A DNA stretch of 64,000 nt from JAHBNG01 sp039028975 (GTDB lineage Bacteria; Chloroflexota; Anaerolineae; Caldilineales; Caldilineaceae): positions 13,343 to 77,342 of the forward strand of contig JBCCHB010000077.1 in the NCBI GenBank assembly GCA_039028975.1, read 5' to 3'. How positions within the stretch are numbered: position 1 is the first letter of the stretch; every line of letters starts with the position of its first letter. Under the pieces are notes generated by a model that had not been told where the DNA came from, did not search any database, and worked only from the letters and a program-made list of their open reading frames with translations. The position numbers were made by a program, and so were the translations under genes. Shown one piece after another: positions 1-7,960 of this stretch.

Positions 1-1
1 G

Positions 2-79
2 GATGAGCAGGAAGATAGCACTCTACCCATTGCCCCTAAAAGAGAGAATTTGATGCAGAGTGAAGCGAATGGGTGGTAA
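2..79 (+). CDS. C-terminal end of an upstream gene (partial)
   Basis: An open frame enters from the left edge and stops with TAA at 77-79, giving 25 residues of a strongly hydrophilic tail ending in SEANGW. The stop lies five bases before the ATG of the next glycosyltransferase, as expected for the preceding gene of an operon. Too little is present to name a product. It could also be chance open sequence, because only 78 bases are visible. Confidence 0.45.
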   Translation, partial: DEQEDSTLPIAPKRENLMQSEANGW

Positions 80-84
80 GTAAA

Positions 85-1011
85 ATGGACATCTCGATTG
101 TTATCGTTACATGGAATACTCGGGATTTGATTAAAGGGTCCCTACGTTCGTTAGAAGCCGAGTTTACTGGGCATACTCCCGACACTATTGAAATTTTCGT
201 GGTCGATAATCTGTCAACCGATGGTACAGCAGAGATGATACGCAGCGAGTTTCCACAAGTAAAGTTGATTGTAAATTCCCGTAACCGAGGCTTTGCAGCC
301 GCCAATAATCAGGCCCTATCTCAATCAACGGGTCGCTATATTTTGATTTTGAATCCTGACACAGAAATACGTCCTGGTGGCATCAAGAAGTTAGTCGAAT
401 TTCTTGATACGGATTCAAAGACGGGCGCAGTGGGGCCGCTATTGCTCAATGCAGACGGTACCCTTCAATTGTCTTGTGATCCAGAGCCAACACTCAGCCG
501 GGAGCTATGGCGTCTATTACACCTGGATCGGCTGGTTCCGTACGGCATCTATCCACAGGGTAGTTGGCCACGCGATGAACATCGGGAAGTAGACGTGATT
601 AAAGGTGCCTGTATGCTGGTACGTGGCGAAACACTGGATCAAATTGGACTCTTTGATGAGGAGTTCTTTATCTATTCAGAAGAAGTCGATCTCTGTTATC
701 GGATCCGCCAGGCAGGTTGGCAGATCCAGTGGGTTCCCCAAGCTGAGGTTGTTCACTATGGCGGCCAAAGTACCAAGCAGGTAGCATCGGAAATGTTTCA
801 ATTGCTCTATAAATACAAGCTCATTTACTTTCGTAAAAATCATGGACATCTTGCCGCGGCTATCTATAAAGTGATTCTCGCTTTCGTATCGTCGATTCGC
901 ATTCTTCTATACCCGCTAGCGGCCTGGCGCCGGCGCCCCGCAGAACGGGCTGCCTTGCGTATGCTGGCAGGGAATTATGCAACCTTACTGGTATCGCTGC
1001 CAGGTATGTAA
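85..1011 (+). CDS. Glycosyltransferase family 2 (rhamnosyltransferase-like)
   Basis: This protein is predicted to transfer an activated sugar onto a growing surface glycan at the cytoplasmic face of the membrane. The N-terminus SIVIVTWN and the VVDN segment form the GT-A nucleotide-binding start, and NPDTE near residue 90 is the DxD-like metal site. FDEEFFIYSEEVDLCYR is the typical acceptor-side motif of the WbbL/rhamnosyltransferase subgroup. A hydrophobic C-terminal stretch probably associates with the membrane. The ATG at 85 is preferred because GGGTGG precedes it. An in-frame GTG at 73 would overlap the upstream stop. It opens a plus-strand glycan cluster. Family is clear; donor and acceptor are unknown. 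Confidence 0.88.
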   Translation: MDISIVIVTWNTRDLIKGSLRSLEAEFTGHTPDTIEIFVVDNLSTDGTAEMIRSEFPQVKLIVNSRNRGFAAANNQALSQSTGRYILILNPDTEIRPGGIKKLVEFLDTDSKTGAVGPLLLNADGTLQLSCDPEPTLSRELWRLLHLDRLVPYGIYPQGSWPRDEHREVDVIKGACMLVRGETLDQIGLFDEEFFIYSEEVDLCYRIRQAGWQIQWVPQAEVVHYGGQSTKQVASEMFQLLYKYKLIYFRKNHGHLAAAIYKVILAFVSSIRILLYPLAAWRRRPAERAALRMLAGNYATLLVSLPGM

Positions 1012-1079
1012 CAGACGGCGTAACTGTTTAGCCAAGTTGTTATAAGCCACTATAAGTCGTTATCATAAGGAATCGGAAT

Positions 1080-1164
1080 TATACTGCGGTCCATTTGAAA
1101 ACCGTAGTTTTCCTTAACTCTACCGGAGTAACCAAGCTACGGTTTTCAAACGGAGCTGAGTATA
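1080..1164. repeat. R1 MITE-like inverted repeat, copy 1
   Basis: This 85 bp palindromic element starts and ends with TATA. The left arm reads TATACTGCGGTCC followed by TTTGAAAACCGTAG. The right arm is the reverse complement of a similar sequence, CTACGGTTTTCAAACGGAG. Similar units recur at 2486, 11673, 23271, 41341, 45361 and 63657, so this is an interspersed family. It lies between two glycosyltransferase genes. Confidence 0.8.
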
Positions 1165-1247
1165 AATAACTGGTGCAGAAGATCTCTCAATCCTTCGAGA
1201 TGACATGCCCAACTTATTTAATGCTCATTCCTAAGGAGGTCATTTAG

Positions 1248-2345
1248 ATGGGGAATGCTGTACGAGAGCCTGAACACTCTGAGCGTTTGCTCGAAGGTTT
1301 AGCCCTCTCAATTGGTGTCGCAAGCTGGGAAACTAGTGGCGTAACGGCCATGATTGCAGAGACCTTTGCCAAACTCGGTTGCCAAGTACAAAATTTCCAT
1401 CCTGACGAGGCATTGCCAAGTGCTCTCGACGCCGTCTTTATCTTTGGGCCGGATGGCAGTATCGTGCCACTTGTTGATAGGCTGTTGGCTGTGCCTACAG
1501 GTGAACGACCCATTTTGGCCTTTCAACACGCGGAGCAGCTACCCAATCCTAAACTTCCCGAAGCACTTGTGCAGCCTGTGAGTCAGTTGCGTTCCGGTAT
1601 AGAGAGAGCATTGGTACGTCGTCAGCAGATGAGCGACGCACCATGGGTATCGACATTAAAAAAGATGGTCAGTCCTGGTACCCGATTTCGCTATTGTGGG
1701 GATCTGCGTTGGCTGCACAAAACAGGGTTGTCTTACGTGCTGGCTATTGCATCGGTTTGGCGAGCAGATATTCTGAGGCGGCAGGGCTTTCATGTCATTG
1801 CAACGCCAGCGTTTGGCTTTCCAAATCAGCCAGAATGGGGCGCAGATTTAGCCTTAGAACGAGATATTCCAGTCCTATGGATTGGGAAGGCGGGCTCTAA
1901 GCGTCGCGCTCGTCTGTTGGCTCAAGTTCGTAATGAATTGCAGGTGCGTAATGTAGAGTTGATGGTGATCGATGGTGTAGAAAATCCATATGTTTTTGGC
2001 GAAGAGAGAACGGCACTCTTGAATCGAACGAAAGTTGTTCTGAATCTACTACGAGCACCTTGGGATGAAAATGCTGGTCGCTACTATTTGGCAGCGCTGA
2101 ATCGAGCCATGATTGTCACAGAACCGACCTTGCCCCATCACCCACCATTTGTTGCTGGCGTTCATCTCGTTGAATCACCTATTGAGAAAATTGCCGATTC
2201 AATCTGTTACTACCTATCCCATGAAGAAGAACGGATGAAGATTGCTGATCAGGCCTTCGGGTTGGTAACAACCGATATGGCGATTGACAGAACTGTTGAA
2301 TCGATTATTGACACCATTGTCCAGCTAAAAAATATAAGTAACTAA
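1248..2345 (+). CDS. Glycosyltransferase-like protein (GT-B, CgeB/Glyco_trans_1_2 type)
   Basis: The C-terminal part resembles the CgeB/Glyco_trans_1_2 glycosyltransferase group: a nucleotide-sugar half with IPVLWIGKAGSKRR, then FGEERTALLNRTKVVLNL and a final helical segment following VHLVESP. The N-terminal half is less conserved and I do not recognise a motif in it. The 365 residues would form two Rossmann-like halves. The start is well supported by AAGGAGG at 1232-1238, nine bases before the ATG. It sits in the surface-glycan cluster, so transfer to a polysaccharide or lipid acceptor is likely. The exact family is less certain than for its neighbours. Confidence 0.6.
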   Translation: MGNAVREPEHSERLLEGLALSIGVASWETSGVTAMIAETFAKLGCQVQNFHPDEALPSALDAVFIFGPDGSIVPLVDRLLAVPTGERPILAFQHAEQLPNPKLPEALVQPVSQLRSGIERALVRRQQMSDAPWVSTLKKMVSPGTRFRYCGDLRWLHKTGLSYVLAIASVWRADILRRQGFHVIATPAFGFPNQPEWGADLALERDIPVLWIGKAGSKRRARLLAQVRNELQVRNVELMVIDGVENPYVFGEERTALLNRTKVVLNLLRAPWDENAGRYYLAALNRAMIVTEPTLPHHPPFVAGVHLVESPIEKIADSICYYLSHEEERMKIADQAFGLVTTDMAIDRTVESIIDTIVQLKNISN

Positions 2346-2710
2346 GCAGTCAAACAACCATAATGAAAATAGTTAATTTGTGAATTGTTGAACTGTTGAA
2401 TTTTTAATGAGGGTGTTGGAAGATTTCGGCTCATGTGAAGCTCTTTTCCAGGACAGTGGGTGTTCTTAAATCGTCATTGCCTACCTATGCTGCGGTCGCT
2501 TTGAACACCGCAGTTTTCCGCCGCCTCTACAGGAACTACCAAGCTGCGGTTTTCAAACGGAGCTGAGTATAGTTACACCTACTTCCTGGAAGAGTACCTG
2601 TCCGCTTGATCTCGCCTGTCTTACCTACAACAATAACATCCAAAAGAGCCACTACGAATTTCAAAGGGAGCTAAGTATTCTGATTATTTTGATAAGGACA
2701 CATAAATGGT
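2346..2710. other. Intergenic region, 365 bp, no gene
   Basis: No convincing coding frame is present. It holds R1 copy 2 at 2486-2571 and a decayed right half of a further R1 copy around 2654-2680 (CGAATTTCAAAGGGAGCTAAG). The AT-rich first 100 bases contain short TTGTTGAA-type repeats. The last 20 bases carry a plausible AAGGA ribosome site for the next gene. Confidence 0.6.
2486..2571. repeat. R1 MITE-like inverted repeat, copy 2
   Basis: This 86 bp copy has a left end TATGCTGCGGTCG and an arm GAACACCGCAGTTTTC, mirrored by AAGCTGCGGTTTTCAAACGG and the right end GCTGAGTATA. Arm and end sequences closely match copy 1, while the central part has diverged. Confidence 0.8.
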
Positions 2711-3571
2711 ATGATTACTAATACTACAATTGACACCACAGCAGATAATTCAGTAAGCAGTACCACTCAATATATAAGTGCTATAGAAAAGGATGGATAC
2801 GCCTATATTCCACAGGCTTTTAGCCAGGACGTTATTGGGGAAGCATTTAGTCGCATCAAGTTCTGGTTTGACAAAACGCTATCGAACCAGTCAGACCGGA
2901 TGCCGCGTCTCAATAAAGATCAGCCGATGGTCTATAACCTTCAGAGTAAGGATATTATGTTCATTAAGATGCTGTTGGAGAATGAGGAGATCCAATCTAT
3001 TCTCAAGCATTTTCTGAATGATCAATGGTTTTCATCACTGCCGGCTGATGCACCTAATTACATATTGCGCTCGTTTCTAGCACGCAGTAGCGATTATCGG
3101 ATGCCCATGCACATTGATTCTTTTGTGCCATACACGGGATCTTACCCATTTATTATGCAGTGTGCCATTCTTCTAGAGGACCAAACTGAGGAAAATGGCT
3201 GCACCGTTCTTGTGCCAGGTTCTCATCTCTCGGATCGCTACGCGCCACAAGAGGCATACGACGATGCCGTCTCAATCATAGCAAAGGCTGGTGATCTTGT
3301 CGTCTGGGACAGTCGCATCTGGCATGGTGCGCGCCCCAATACAAGTGGCGGCACACGTTGGTCTATGATTGGAACCTTCTGTCGTTGGTGGATCAAACAG
3401 GCCTTCGATATTCCGGGCAATTTACCTCAAGAGATTTACGATCAGCTCACCGACAATCAGAAAGCGATATTAGGGTACTGTTCTGTGCCATATGATGATG
3501 AGACCTACGGGATCGACATGAAACGGAGTTATGCTCTGCTCCCCAAACGAGTTGAAGATTATCGTCAATAG
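2711..3571 (+). CDS. Phytanoyl-CoA dioxygenase (PhyH) family protein 1
   Basis: This is predicted to be a non-haem Fe(II)/2-oxoglutarate oxygenase. The facial triad is visible as His134-x-Asp136 in MPMHIDSF and the distal His205 in IWHGARPN. Arg216 (GGTRWSM) is a good candidate for binding 2-oxoglutarate. Its 286 residues fit the family. The ATG at 2706 leads straight into a stop, so the ATG at 2711 is used. Because a second PhyH protein and amino-sugar enzymes follow, it probably hydroxylates or oxidises a sugar or lipid moiety of the surface glycan. The substrate cannot be read from sequence. Confidence 0.82.
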   Translation: MITNTTIDTTADNSVSSTTQYISAIEKDGYAYIPQAFSQDVIGEAFSRIKFWFDKTLSNQSDRMPRLNKDQPMVYNLQSKDIMFIKMLLENEEIQSILKHFLNDQWFSSLPADAPNYILRSFLARSSDYRMPMHIDSFVPYTGSYPFIMQCAILLEDQTEENGCTVLVPGSHLSDRYAPQEAYDDAVSIIAKAGDLVVWDSRIWHGARPNTSGGTRWSMIGTFCRWWIKQAFDIPGNLPQEIYDQLTDNQKAILGYCSVPYDDETYGIDMKRSYALLPKRVEDYRQ

Positions 3572-3731
3572 AACAATATCAGTAGTTAAATATGCGAGAA
3601 GCTGTATCACAGCGCGGCAGAGCATCAGCCTTACCATTACAAAGGTTTCAGAGATTGCGCAGATTTTGTTCCGTATACATCTGTGTAATCTTCAAATCCC
3701 TATTATTTTCAGAGGGGATACAACTATATGG

Positions 3732-3802
3732 CTACGTGACTACGTGACTACGTGACTACGTGACTACGTGACTACGTGACTACGTGACTACGTGACTACG
3801 TG
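3732..3802. repeat. 8 bp tandem repeat, about 8.9 copies of CTACGTGA
   Basis: Eight perfect CTACGTGA units plus a partial ninth lie 47 bases upstream of the next start codon, in an intergenic region of about 280 bases. ACGT-rich units of 8 bp are prone to slipped-strand length change. The array is outside any coding frame and could change promoter or leader spacing for the second PhyH gene. Confidence 0.95.
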
Positions 3803-3849
3803 GCTAAGCGGCTGCAGTTTGCCAATATCATGGATTGGAGAAACTATCG

Positions 3850-4665
3850 ATGGAACCGATTGAAATTGGAGAGCTTCGAGATCGGATACCTGACGCCGAC
3901 TCAACTCACTTCTCACCCGATGTTTATCGAGAAACTGGCTTTTTTGTCGTACGCCAAGCCATAGAGCCAGCGAATATTCGCTTTTGGCAGAGTGAATGGG
4001 AGCGCTTTTACAGGGATGAGCTGGCTGACCGCAAAGTGGATAAGTATAATCCAGTCAACGTACATGAAAAGCTTCCGTCCACTTTAGCAGAGATCCACAA
4101 ATGTCCAGAGCTGCTAGATATCATGCAGGTGCTCTATCCCGATCTGGCGCTATTTATGCAGCGTTTTGTCATCAAAGATGCGAACAGCCGCAATCAGGTC
4201 TTTACTCATGGTGATTTTTGCTATGATTATGGTTGGCCAGAAAAGACTACCGTCTTCATTCCGCTCAGCATCTCTAGCCCAGATAATGGTGGCATCTCCT
4301 TTTACCCTGGTACCAACCACTTCGGCTACTTGGGCGATGCGGGGGAAGTCAACACAGAGATCCTTGGAGGTGATTGGCCACTGATTTGCCCCACATTAGA
4401 ACCAGGCGATATTGCCCTCTGCCATACCTGTACGTGGCACTGCTCGCCGCCCCATGTGAGTGGGCCAGACCGCATCCTCGTTCAGGCAACCTTCCAACCC
4501 TCTAGTGATCCCAGCAGCACCTCGCTATTACGGGGGGAATGGCGGGCCAGGTATCGCCTCAATGGTCTACCGAGAAACAAATTTTTCGTGCGTTCGAGAT
4601 CAAGTCGCTTGCGTGAGCTTCAGGCACAAGTGGATCAATTCGGGGAAACTGCGGCCCGCGGATAA
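3850..4665 (+). CDS. Phytanoyl-CoA dioxygenase (PhyH) family protein 2
   Basis: This is a second predicted Fe(II)/2-oxoglutarate oxygenase, 271 residues from the chosen ATG. The iron triad is His120-x-Asp122 (THGDFCYD) with distal His197 (TWHCSPP), and Arg208 is a likely 2-oxoglutarate ligand. GGISFYPGTNH is the usual conserved strand. The ATG at 3850 has GGAG nine bases upstream. An in-frame TTG at 3835 would overlap that ribosome site and is less likely. It is only distantly similar to the PhyH protein just upstream, so the pair looks like two separate oxidation steps, not a recent duplication. Confidence 0.8.
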   Translation: MEPIEIGELRDRIPDADSTHFSPDVYRETGFFVVRQAIEPANIRFWQSEWERFYRDELADRKVDKYNPVNVHEKLPSTLAEIHKCPELLDIMQVLYPDLALFMQRFVIKDANSRNQVFTHGDFCYDYGWPEKTTVFIPLSISSPDNGGISFYPGTNHFGYLGDAGEVNTEILGGDWPLICPTLEPGDIALCHTCTWHCSPPHVSGPDRILVQATFQPSSDPSSTSLLRGEWRARYRLNGLPRNKFFVRSRSSRLRELQAQVDQFGETAARG

Positions 4666-4670
4666 ATAAA

Positions 4671-5675
4671 ATGCAAAAAAAATTGATTCTTGAGAGTAGA
4701 GCCAAATGCCAACTGGGCGGTCCAGATAGCGACGAGAACGAACATCTTTCAGTTCACTCTCAACATCCCGATATTTGCCCAGAACCGGGTTACTTACATC
4801 GCCTCTATGCAGATGCATTTCAAGAATTTGGTACGCTCCATCGATTAGAGCAATGTGCGGGTTGGGTACTTGAGCGGCAAATTCGAGGCACAGCAGCTCA
4901 TGACGCCATGGGACTCTATCCCCTCTTTTGCTGTCAAGATTGGCATGCATTAGCACAGGACTTGGATACACATGGAGAGCGCTGGGTGAGCCTTGCCCTA
5001 GTTGCTGACCCATTTGGCAACTATGATGAGTCATTGTTGAATATGCTCTTTGATGTCGTCCTGCCCTACAAGGAACATTATGTTGCAGATACTGAGGTAC
5101 CATTAGATTCATTTGTCTCCAAATCCCACTACAAAAATGCCCGTCGTGCCTTGAACAAGGTCGATGTAGAGGTTTGCCCTACACCGTTGGTCTATTTGGA
5201 TGAATGGATCAAACTGTTCAGTGTATTGGCAGATAGGCATGATATCCGAGGATTACGGGCATTTTCGCCAGATTCATTTGAAAAGCAGTTGCGGGTACCG
5301 GGCATGGTCATGTTTCGCGCAATTCGGGAGGAGCGTACGGTCGGTATGGATCTATGGTATGTACAGGATAATGTGGCACAGGGGCATCTGGTTGCCTTTA
5401 ATGATGAAGGCTATTCGATGAGTGCATCATATGCCACCAAATGGACCTTACTGAATTATTTTGTTGGGAAGGTTCGATGGGTAAATTTTGGTGGTTTGCC
5501 CGGTTCGGCATCCCCGTCTGCCCAAGGGCTTGGTCACTTTAAGCAAGGCTGGGCCAATACGACGCGCAAGGCATACTTTTGTGGACGTATCTTTGATCAG
5601 GAGCGCTATGACTCACTTTCACATCAGCTGCCAGAAACGAACTTCTTTCCAGCCTATCGAGCAGGAGAGCTCTGA
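4671..5675 (+). CDS. FemAB/GNAT-fold acyltransferase-like protein
   Basis: This 334 residue protein resembles the FemAB/BioF2-like N-acyltransferases found in exopolysaccharide and cell-wall loci. The middle segment SFVSKSHYKNARRALNKV and the C-terminal part VRWVNFGGLPGSASPSAQGL with GLGHFKQGW match the K(R)xxRRxLxK and FKxxF/GW patterns of that fold. It follows the PhyH gene by five bases and its stop overlaps the formyltransferase start (TGATG), so the three are translationally linked. A role in acylating an amino sugar or lipid carrier is inference. Confidence 0.65.
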   Translation: MQKKLILESRAKCQLGGPDSDENEHLSVHSQHPDICPEPGYLHRLYADAFQEFGTLHRLEQCAGWVLERQIRGTAAHDAMGLYPLFCCQDWHALAQDLDTHGERWVSLALVADPFGNYDESLLNMLFDVVLPYKEHYVADTEVPLDSFVSKSHYKNARRALNKVDVEVCPTPLVYLDEWIKLFSVLADRHDIRGLRAFSPDSFEKQLRVPGMVMFRAIREERTVGMDLWYVQDNVAQGHLVAFNDEGYSMSASYATKWTLLNYFVGKVRWVNFGGLPGSASPSAQGLGHFKQGWANTTRKAYFCGRIFDQERYDSLSHQLPETNFFPAYRAGEL

Positions 5676-6346
5676 TGATTAACCCTGATTTACGATTCAT
5701 CTTTGTTGTATCCACTGCGGGTTCCGTCATGAACCAGGTTCTAAAGAGCCAAGTCGTTCGTCAAGTCACCTATTCCGTTGTGGCCGATCAACCGTGTCAA
5801 GCAGTTGAAAAGGCAAATTCCTTTGGTCTGCCCACAGTTGTATTCGACGAGGGGTCAAATGAAGCATTTTGTACTCGCCTGCATGAGTATCTAGTCGAAC
5901 ACAAAATCGACTACATTCTCTCATTCTATACTCAGTTTTACACCCAGGAATTGCGCAGCGCATACCAAGATAGGATAGTCAATTTCCATCCTTCTCTGCT
6001 GCCAGCCTTTAAGGGAATGGACGGTTTTGGTGATGGTGTGGCGTACCATACCAAGATCATTGGCACAACGGTGGAACTCATCAAGGACGTTATGGATGAA
6101 GGCAAAATCGTCATGCAGACAGCGTGCACGGTGGATCCAAACCAGCCGAAGGAGTTCTTGCGCCATCGAATCTTTGTGCAGCAGTGCAAGACCCTTATTC
6201 AGGTGGTGAGCTGGCTAATCCAGGGACGGGTCTTGGTCGACGGTGACAGGATTACAATAGAGCAGGCCAGGTATCACGATCTAGAATTTGTCCCTGCCCT
6301 AGAGATCCCAGATGCGATTGACCTTCAGATTCCGTATCCAGGGTGA
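5675..6346 (+). CDS. Formyltransferase (PurN/sugar N-formyltransferase-like)
   Basis: This enzyme should move a formyl group from N10-formyl-tetrahydrofolate to an amine. The catalytic Asn103-x-His105 (IVNFHPSLLP) and Asp141 (DVMDEGKIV) of the formyltransferase fold are all present. At 223 residues it is PurN-sized, but it lacks the usual PurN start GSGTNLQ and reads FVVSTAGSVMNQ instead. The nearest genes are an acyltransferase and a DegT sugar aminotransferase, as in VioF/WlaRD-type loci that make formamido sugars. I therefore infer a sugar N-formyltransferase; purine synthesis cannot be excluded. Confidence 0.75.
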   Translation: MINPDLRFIFVVSTAGSVMNQVLKSQVVRQVTYSVVADQPCQAVEKANSFGLPTVVFDEGSNEAFCTRLHEYLVEHKIDYILSFYTQFYTQELRSAYQDRIVNFHPSLLPAFKGMDGFGDGVAYHTKIIGTTVELIKDVMDEGKIVMQTACTVDPNQPKEFLRHRIFVQQCKTLIQVVSWLIQGRVLVDGDRITIEQARYHDLEFVPALEIPDAIDLQIPYPG

Positions 6347-6355
6347 ACGGAGTAC

Positions 6356-6535
6356 CTAGTACAGCGCGGCGTAAGTCCTTATACAGATAGCGTATTTGCT
6401 GTAGTTTGCCGTAGCCCGTCCTTGCAGGGCGGGGTGCTTGGGCTACCCATCTACCCCGCCCTGCAAGGGCGGGCTACAGGTGTCCCTATTCAATTCCCAT
6501 CTATCTGTATAGTTATTTACGCCCTAGAGTACTAG
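6356..6535. repeat. 180 bp nested inverted-repeat element
   Basis: The outer arms at 6356-6390 and 6501-6535 (35 bp each, about 26 matches) both begin with CTAGTAC and end with the perfect 11-mer TATACAGATAG. Inside them is a second palindrome, 6411-6435 against 6453-6477, with 24 of 25 bases paired around GCCCTGCAAGGGCGGGCTAC. The element fills most of the gap between the formyltransferase and aminotransferase genes. It looks like a non-autonomous element or a strong RNA hairpin. Confidence 0.85.
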
Positions 6536-6593
6536 ATGAATGGGGAATGGTAAATGGTATTGCGCCTGACGAGGATAACAGAGGATCAATATT

Positions 6594-7949
6594 ATGGTTT
6601 CAAAAGAGTTCGTGATTGACCAGACTCAATATGCTGGACATACTTCTGCAAAAGATACCTTTTCAGATCCGGCCATACAAGAGCTAGCCATATTTAGTGG
6701 CAAACCCATGTTCACAGAGATGCTACATGTAGGTCGCCCCAATATTGGTGCTCGTGAAAGCTTGTCTAAGCGCCTTGATGAGATTTTGGATAGGCGTTGG
6801 CTCACCAACACGGGGCCTTGTGTGCAAGAGCTGGAGGAAACGCTGGCGGCAAGAATTGGTGCAAAACACTGTATCGCCATGTGTAATGGTACTGTAGCGC
6901 TAGAGATTGCCATTCGAGCAGCAGGACTTACCGGGGAAGTGATTGTCCCATCCATGACCTTTGTGGCCACAGCCCATGCCTTGCAATGGCAAGAGATCAC
7001 GCCAATCTTTTGCGATATAGATCCAGAAACCCATAATATTGACCCAGAGCAAATTGAACGGCTAATTACCCCGCGTACGACTGGTATTATTGGCGTGCAT
7101 CTCTGGGGGCGGCCCTGTAATGTAGAGGCTTTGGCAGCCATTGCCGAAAAGCACAATCTGAAGCTGCTATTCGATGCCGCCCACGCATTTGATTGCTCTT
7201 ATAAAGGTCGCTTGATTGGCAACTTTGGCGATGCCGAAGTATTTAGCTTCCATGCAACCAAATTTTTTAATACCCTAGAGGGGGGTGCGGTTGTCACCAA
7301 TGATGATGAACTGGCCAAAAAGATCCGCTTGATGAAAAATTTCGGCTTTGAGAAGATGGACAAAGTTGTCTACATTGGGACAAACGGCAAAATGAATGAA
7401 TTTTCCGCTGCGGTTGGGTTGACGCTCCTTGAAGATCTGGAGAGCGTAGTGGCTGTAAATAAGCGGAATTATGAACATTATTACCAAGAACTTGCCCATG
7501 TTCCTGGTGTCAAATTAATCCAATATGACGAGAGCAGTCGATGTAACTATCAATATATGATTCTAGAAATTGATGAATCGTTGGCTGGCATTAGCCGTGG
7601 GGAGTTGGTCGCAATATTACGTTCGGAGAATGTCATGGCTCGGCGCTACTTCTATCCGGGCTGTCATCGTATGGAGCCGTATCTTTCTTACTACCCCAAT
7701 GCGGGTTTACTTCTACCCGAAACGGAGCGCTTGGTTGAAAGAGTGATTGCACTGCCGACTGGCACGGCCATGGATGCAACCAAAGTAAAACAAGTTTGTC
7801 AATTGATTCGGTTGGCGATTGAGCGTAGGTCTGAGGTCCAAGAACGACTCCAACAGATCTTTAACGGAACATTCAATGAACCCCAGTTGGTTCGTCTCTT
7901 TGGTGAATACGAAAACCCATACTATGTCGCGCCTTCTGAAGAGCGGTAA
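6594..7949 (+). CDS. DegT/DnrJ/EryC1/StrS-family sugar aminotransferase
   Basis: This PLP enzyme aminates a keto-sugar nucleotide. The cofactor Lys223 lies in FHATKFFNTLEGG and the PLP-ring Asp194 in LLFDAAHAF. These segments closely resemble VioA/FdtB-type dTDP-4-keto-6-deoxyhexose aminotransferases. It has 451 residues against about 370-400 for the family. The excess is about 35 residues at the N-terminus and a C-terminal tail ending EYENPYYVAPSEER. Paired with the upstream formyltransferase it suggests a 4-formamido-4,6-dideoxyhexose product. No sugar-nucleotide dehydratase lies in this window, so the precursor must come from elsewhere. Confidence 0.88.
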   Translation: MVSKEFVIDQTQYAGHTSAKDTFSDPAIQELAIFSGKPMFTEMLHVGRPNIGARESLSKRLDEILDRRWLTNTGPCVQELEETLAARIGAKHCIAMCNGTVALEIAIRAAGLTGEVIVPSMTFVATAHALQWQEITPIFCDIDPETHNIDPEQIERLITPRTTGIIGVHLWGRPCNVEALAAIAEKHNLKLLFDAAHAFDCSYKGRLIGNFGDAEVFSFHATKFFNTLEGGAVVTNDDELAKKIRLMKNFGFEKMDKVVYIGTNGKMNEFSAAVGLTLLEDLESVVAVNKRNYEHYYQELAHVPGVKLIQYDESSRCNYQYMILEIDESLAGISRGELVAILRSENVMARRYFYPGCHRMEPYLSYYPNAGLLLPETERLVERVIALPTGTAMDATKVKQVCQLIRLAIERRSEVQERLQQIFNGTFNEPQLVRLFGEYENPYYVAPSEER

Positions 7950-7960
7950 TTCGATCATCC

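Noticed and set aside
4600..5112. A 170 codon minus-strand frame opposite the FemAB-like gene
   Set aside because: The plus-strand frame is longer, shows family motifs and is linked by overlaps to its neighbours, so the antisense frame is a shadow.
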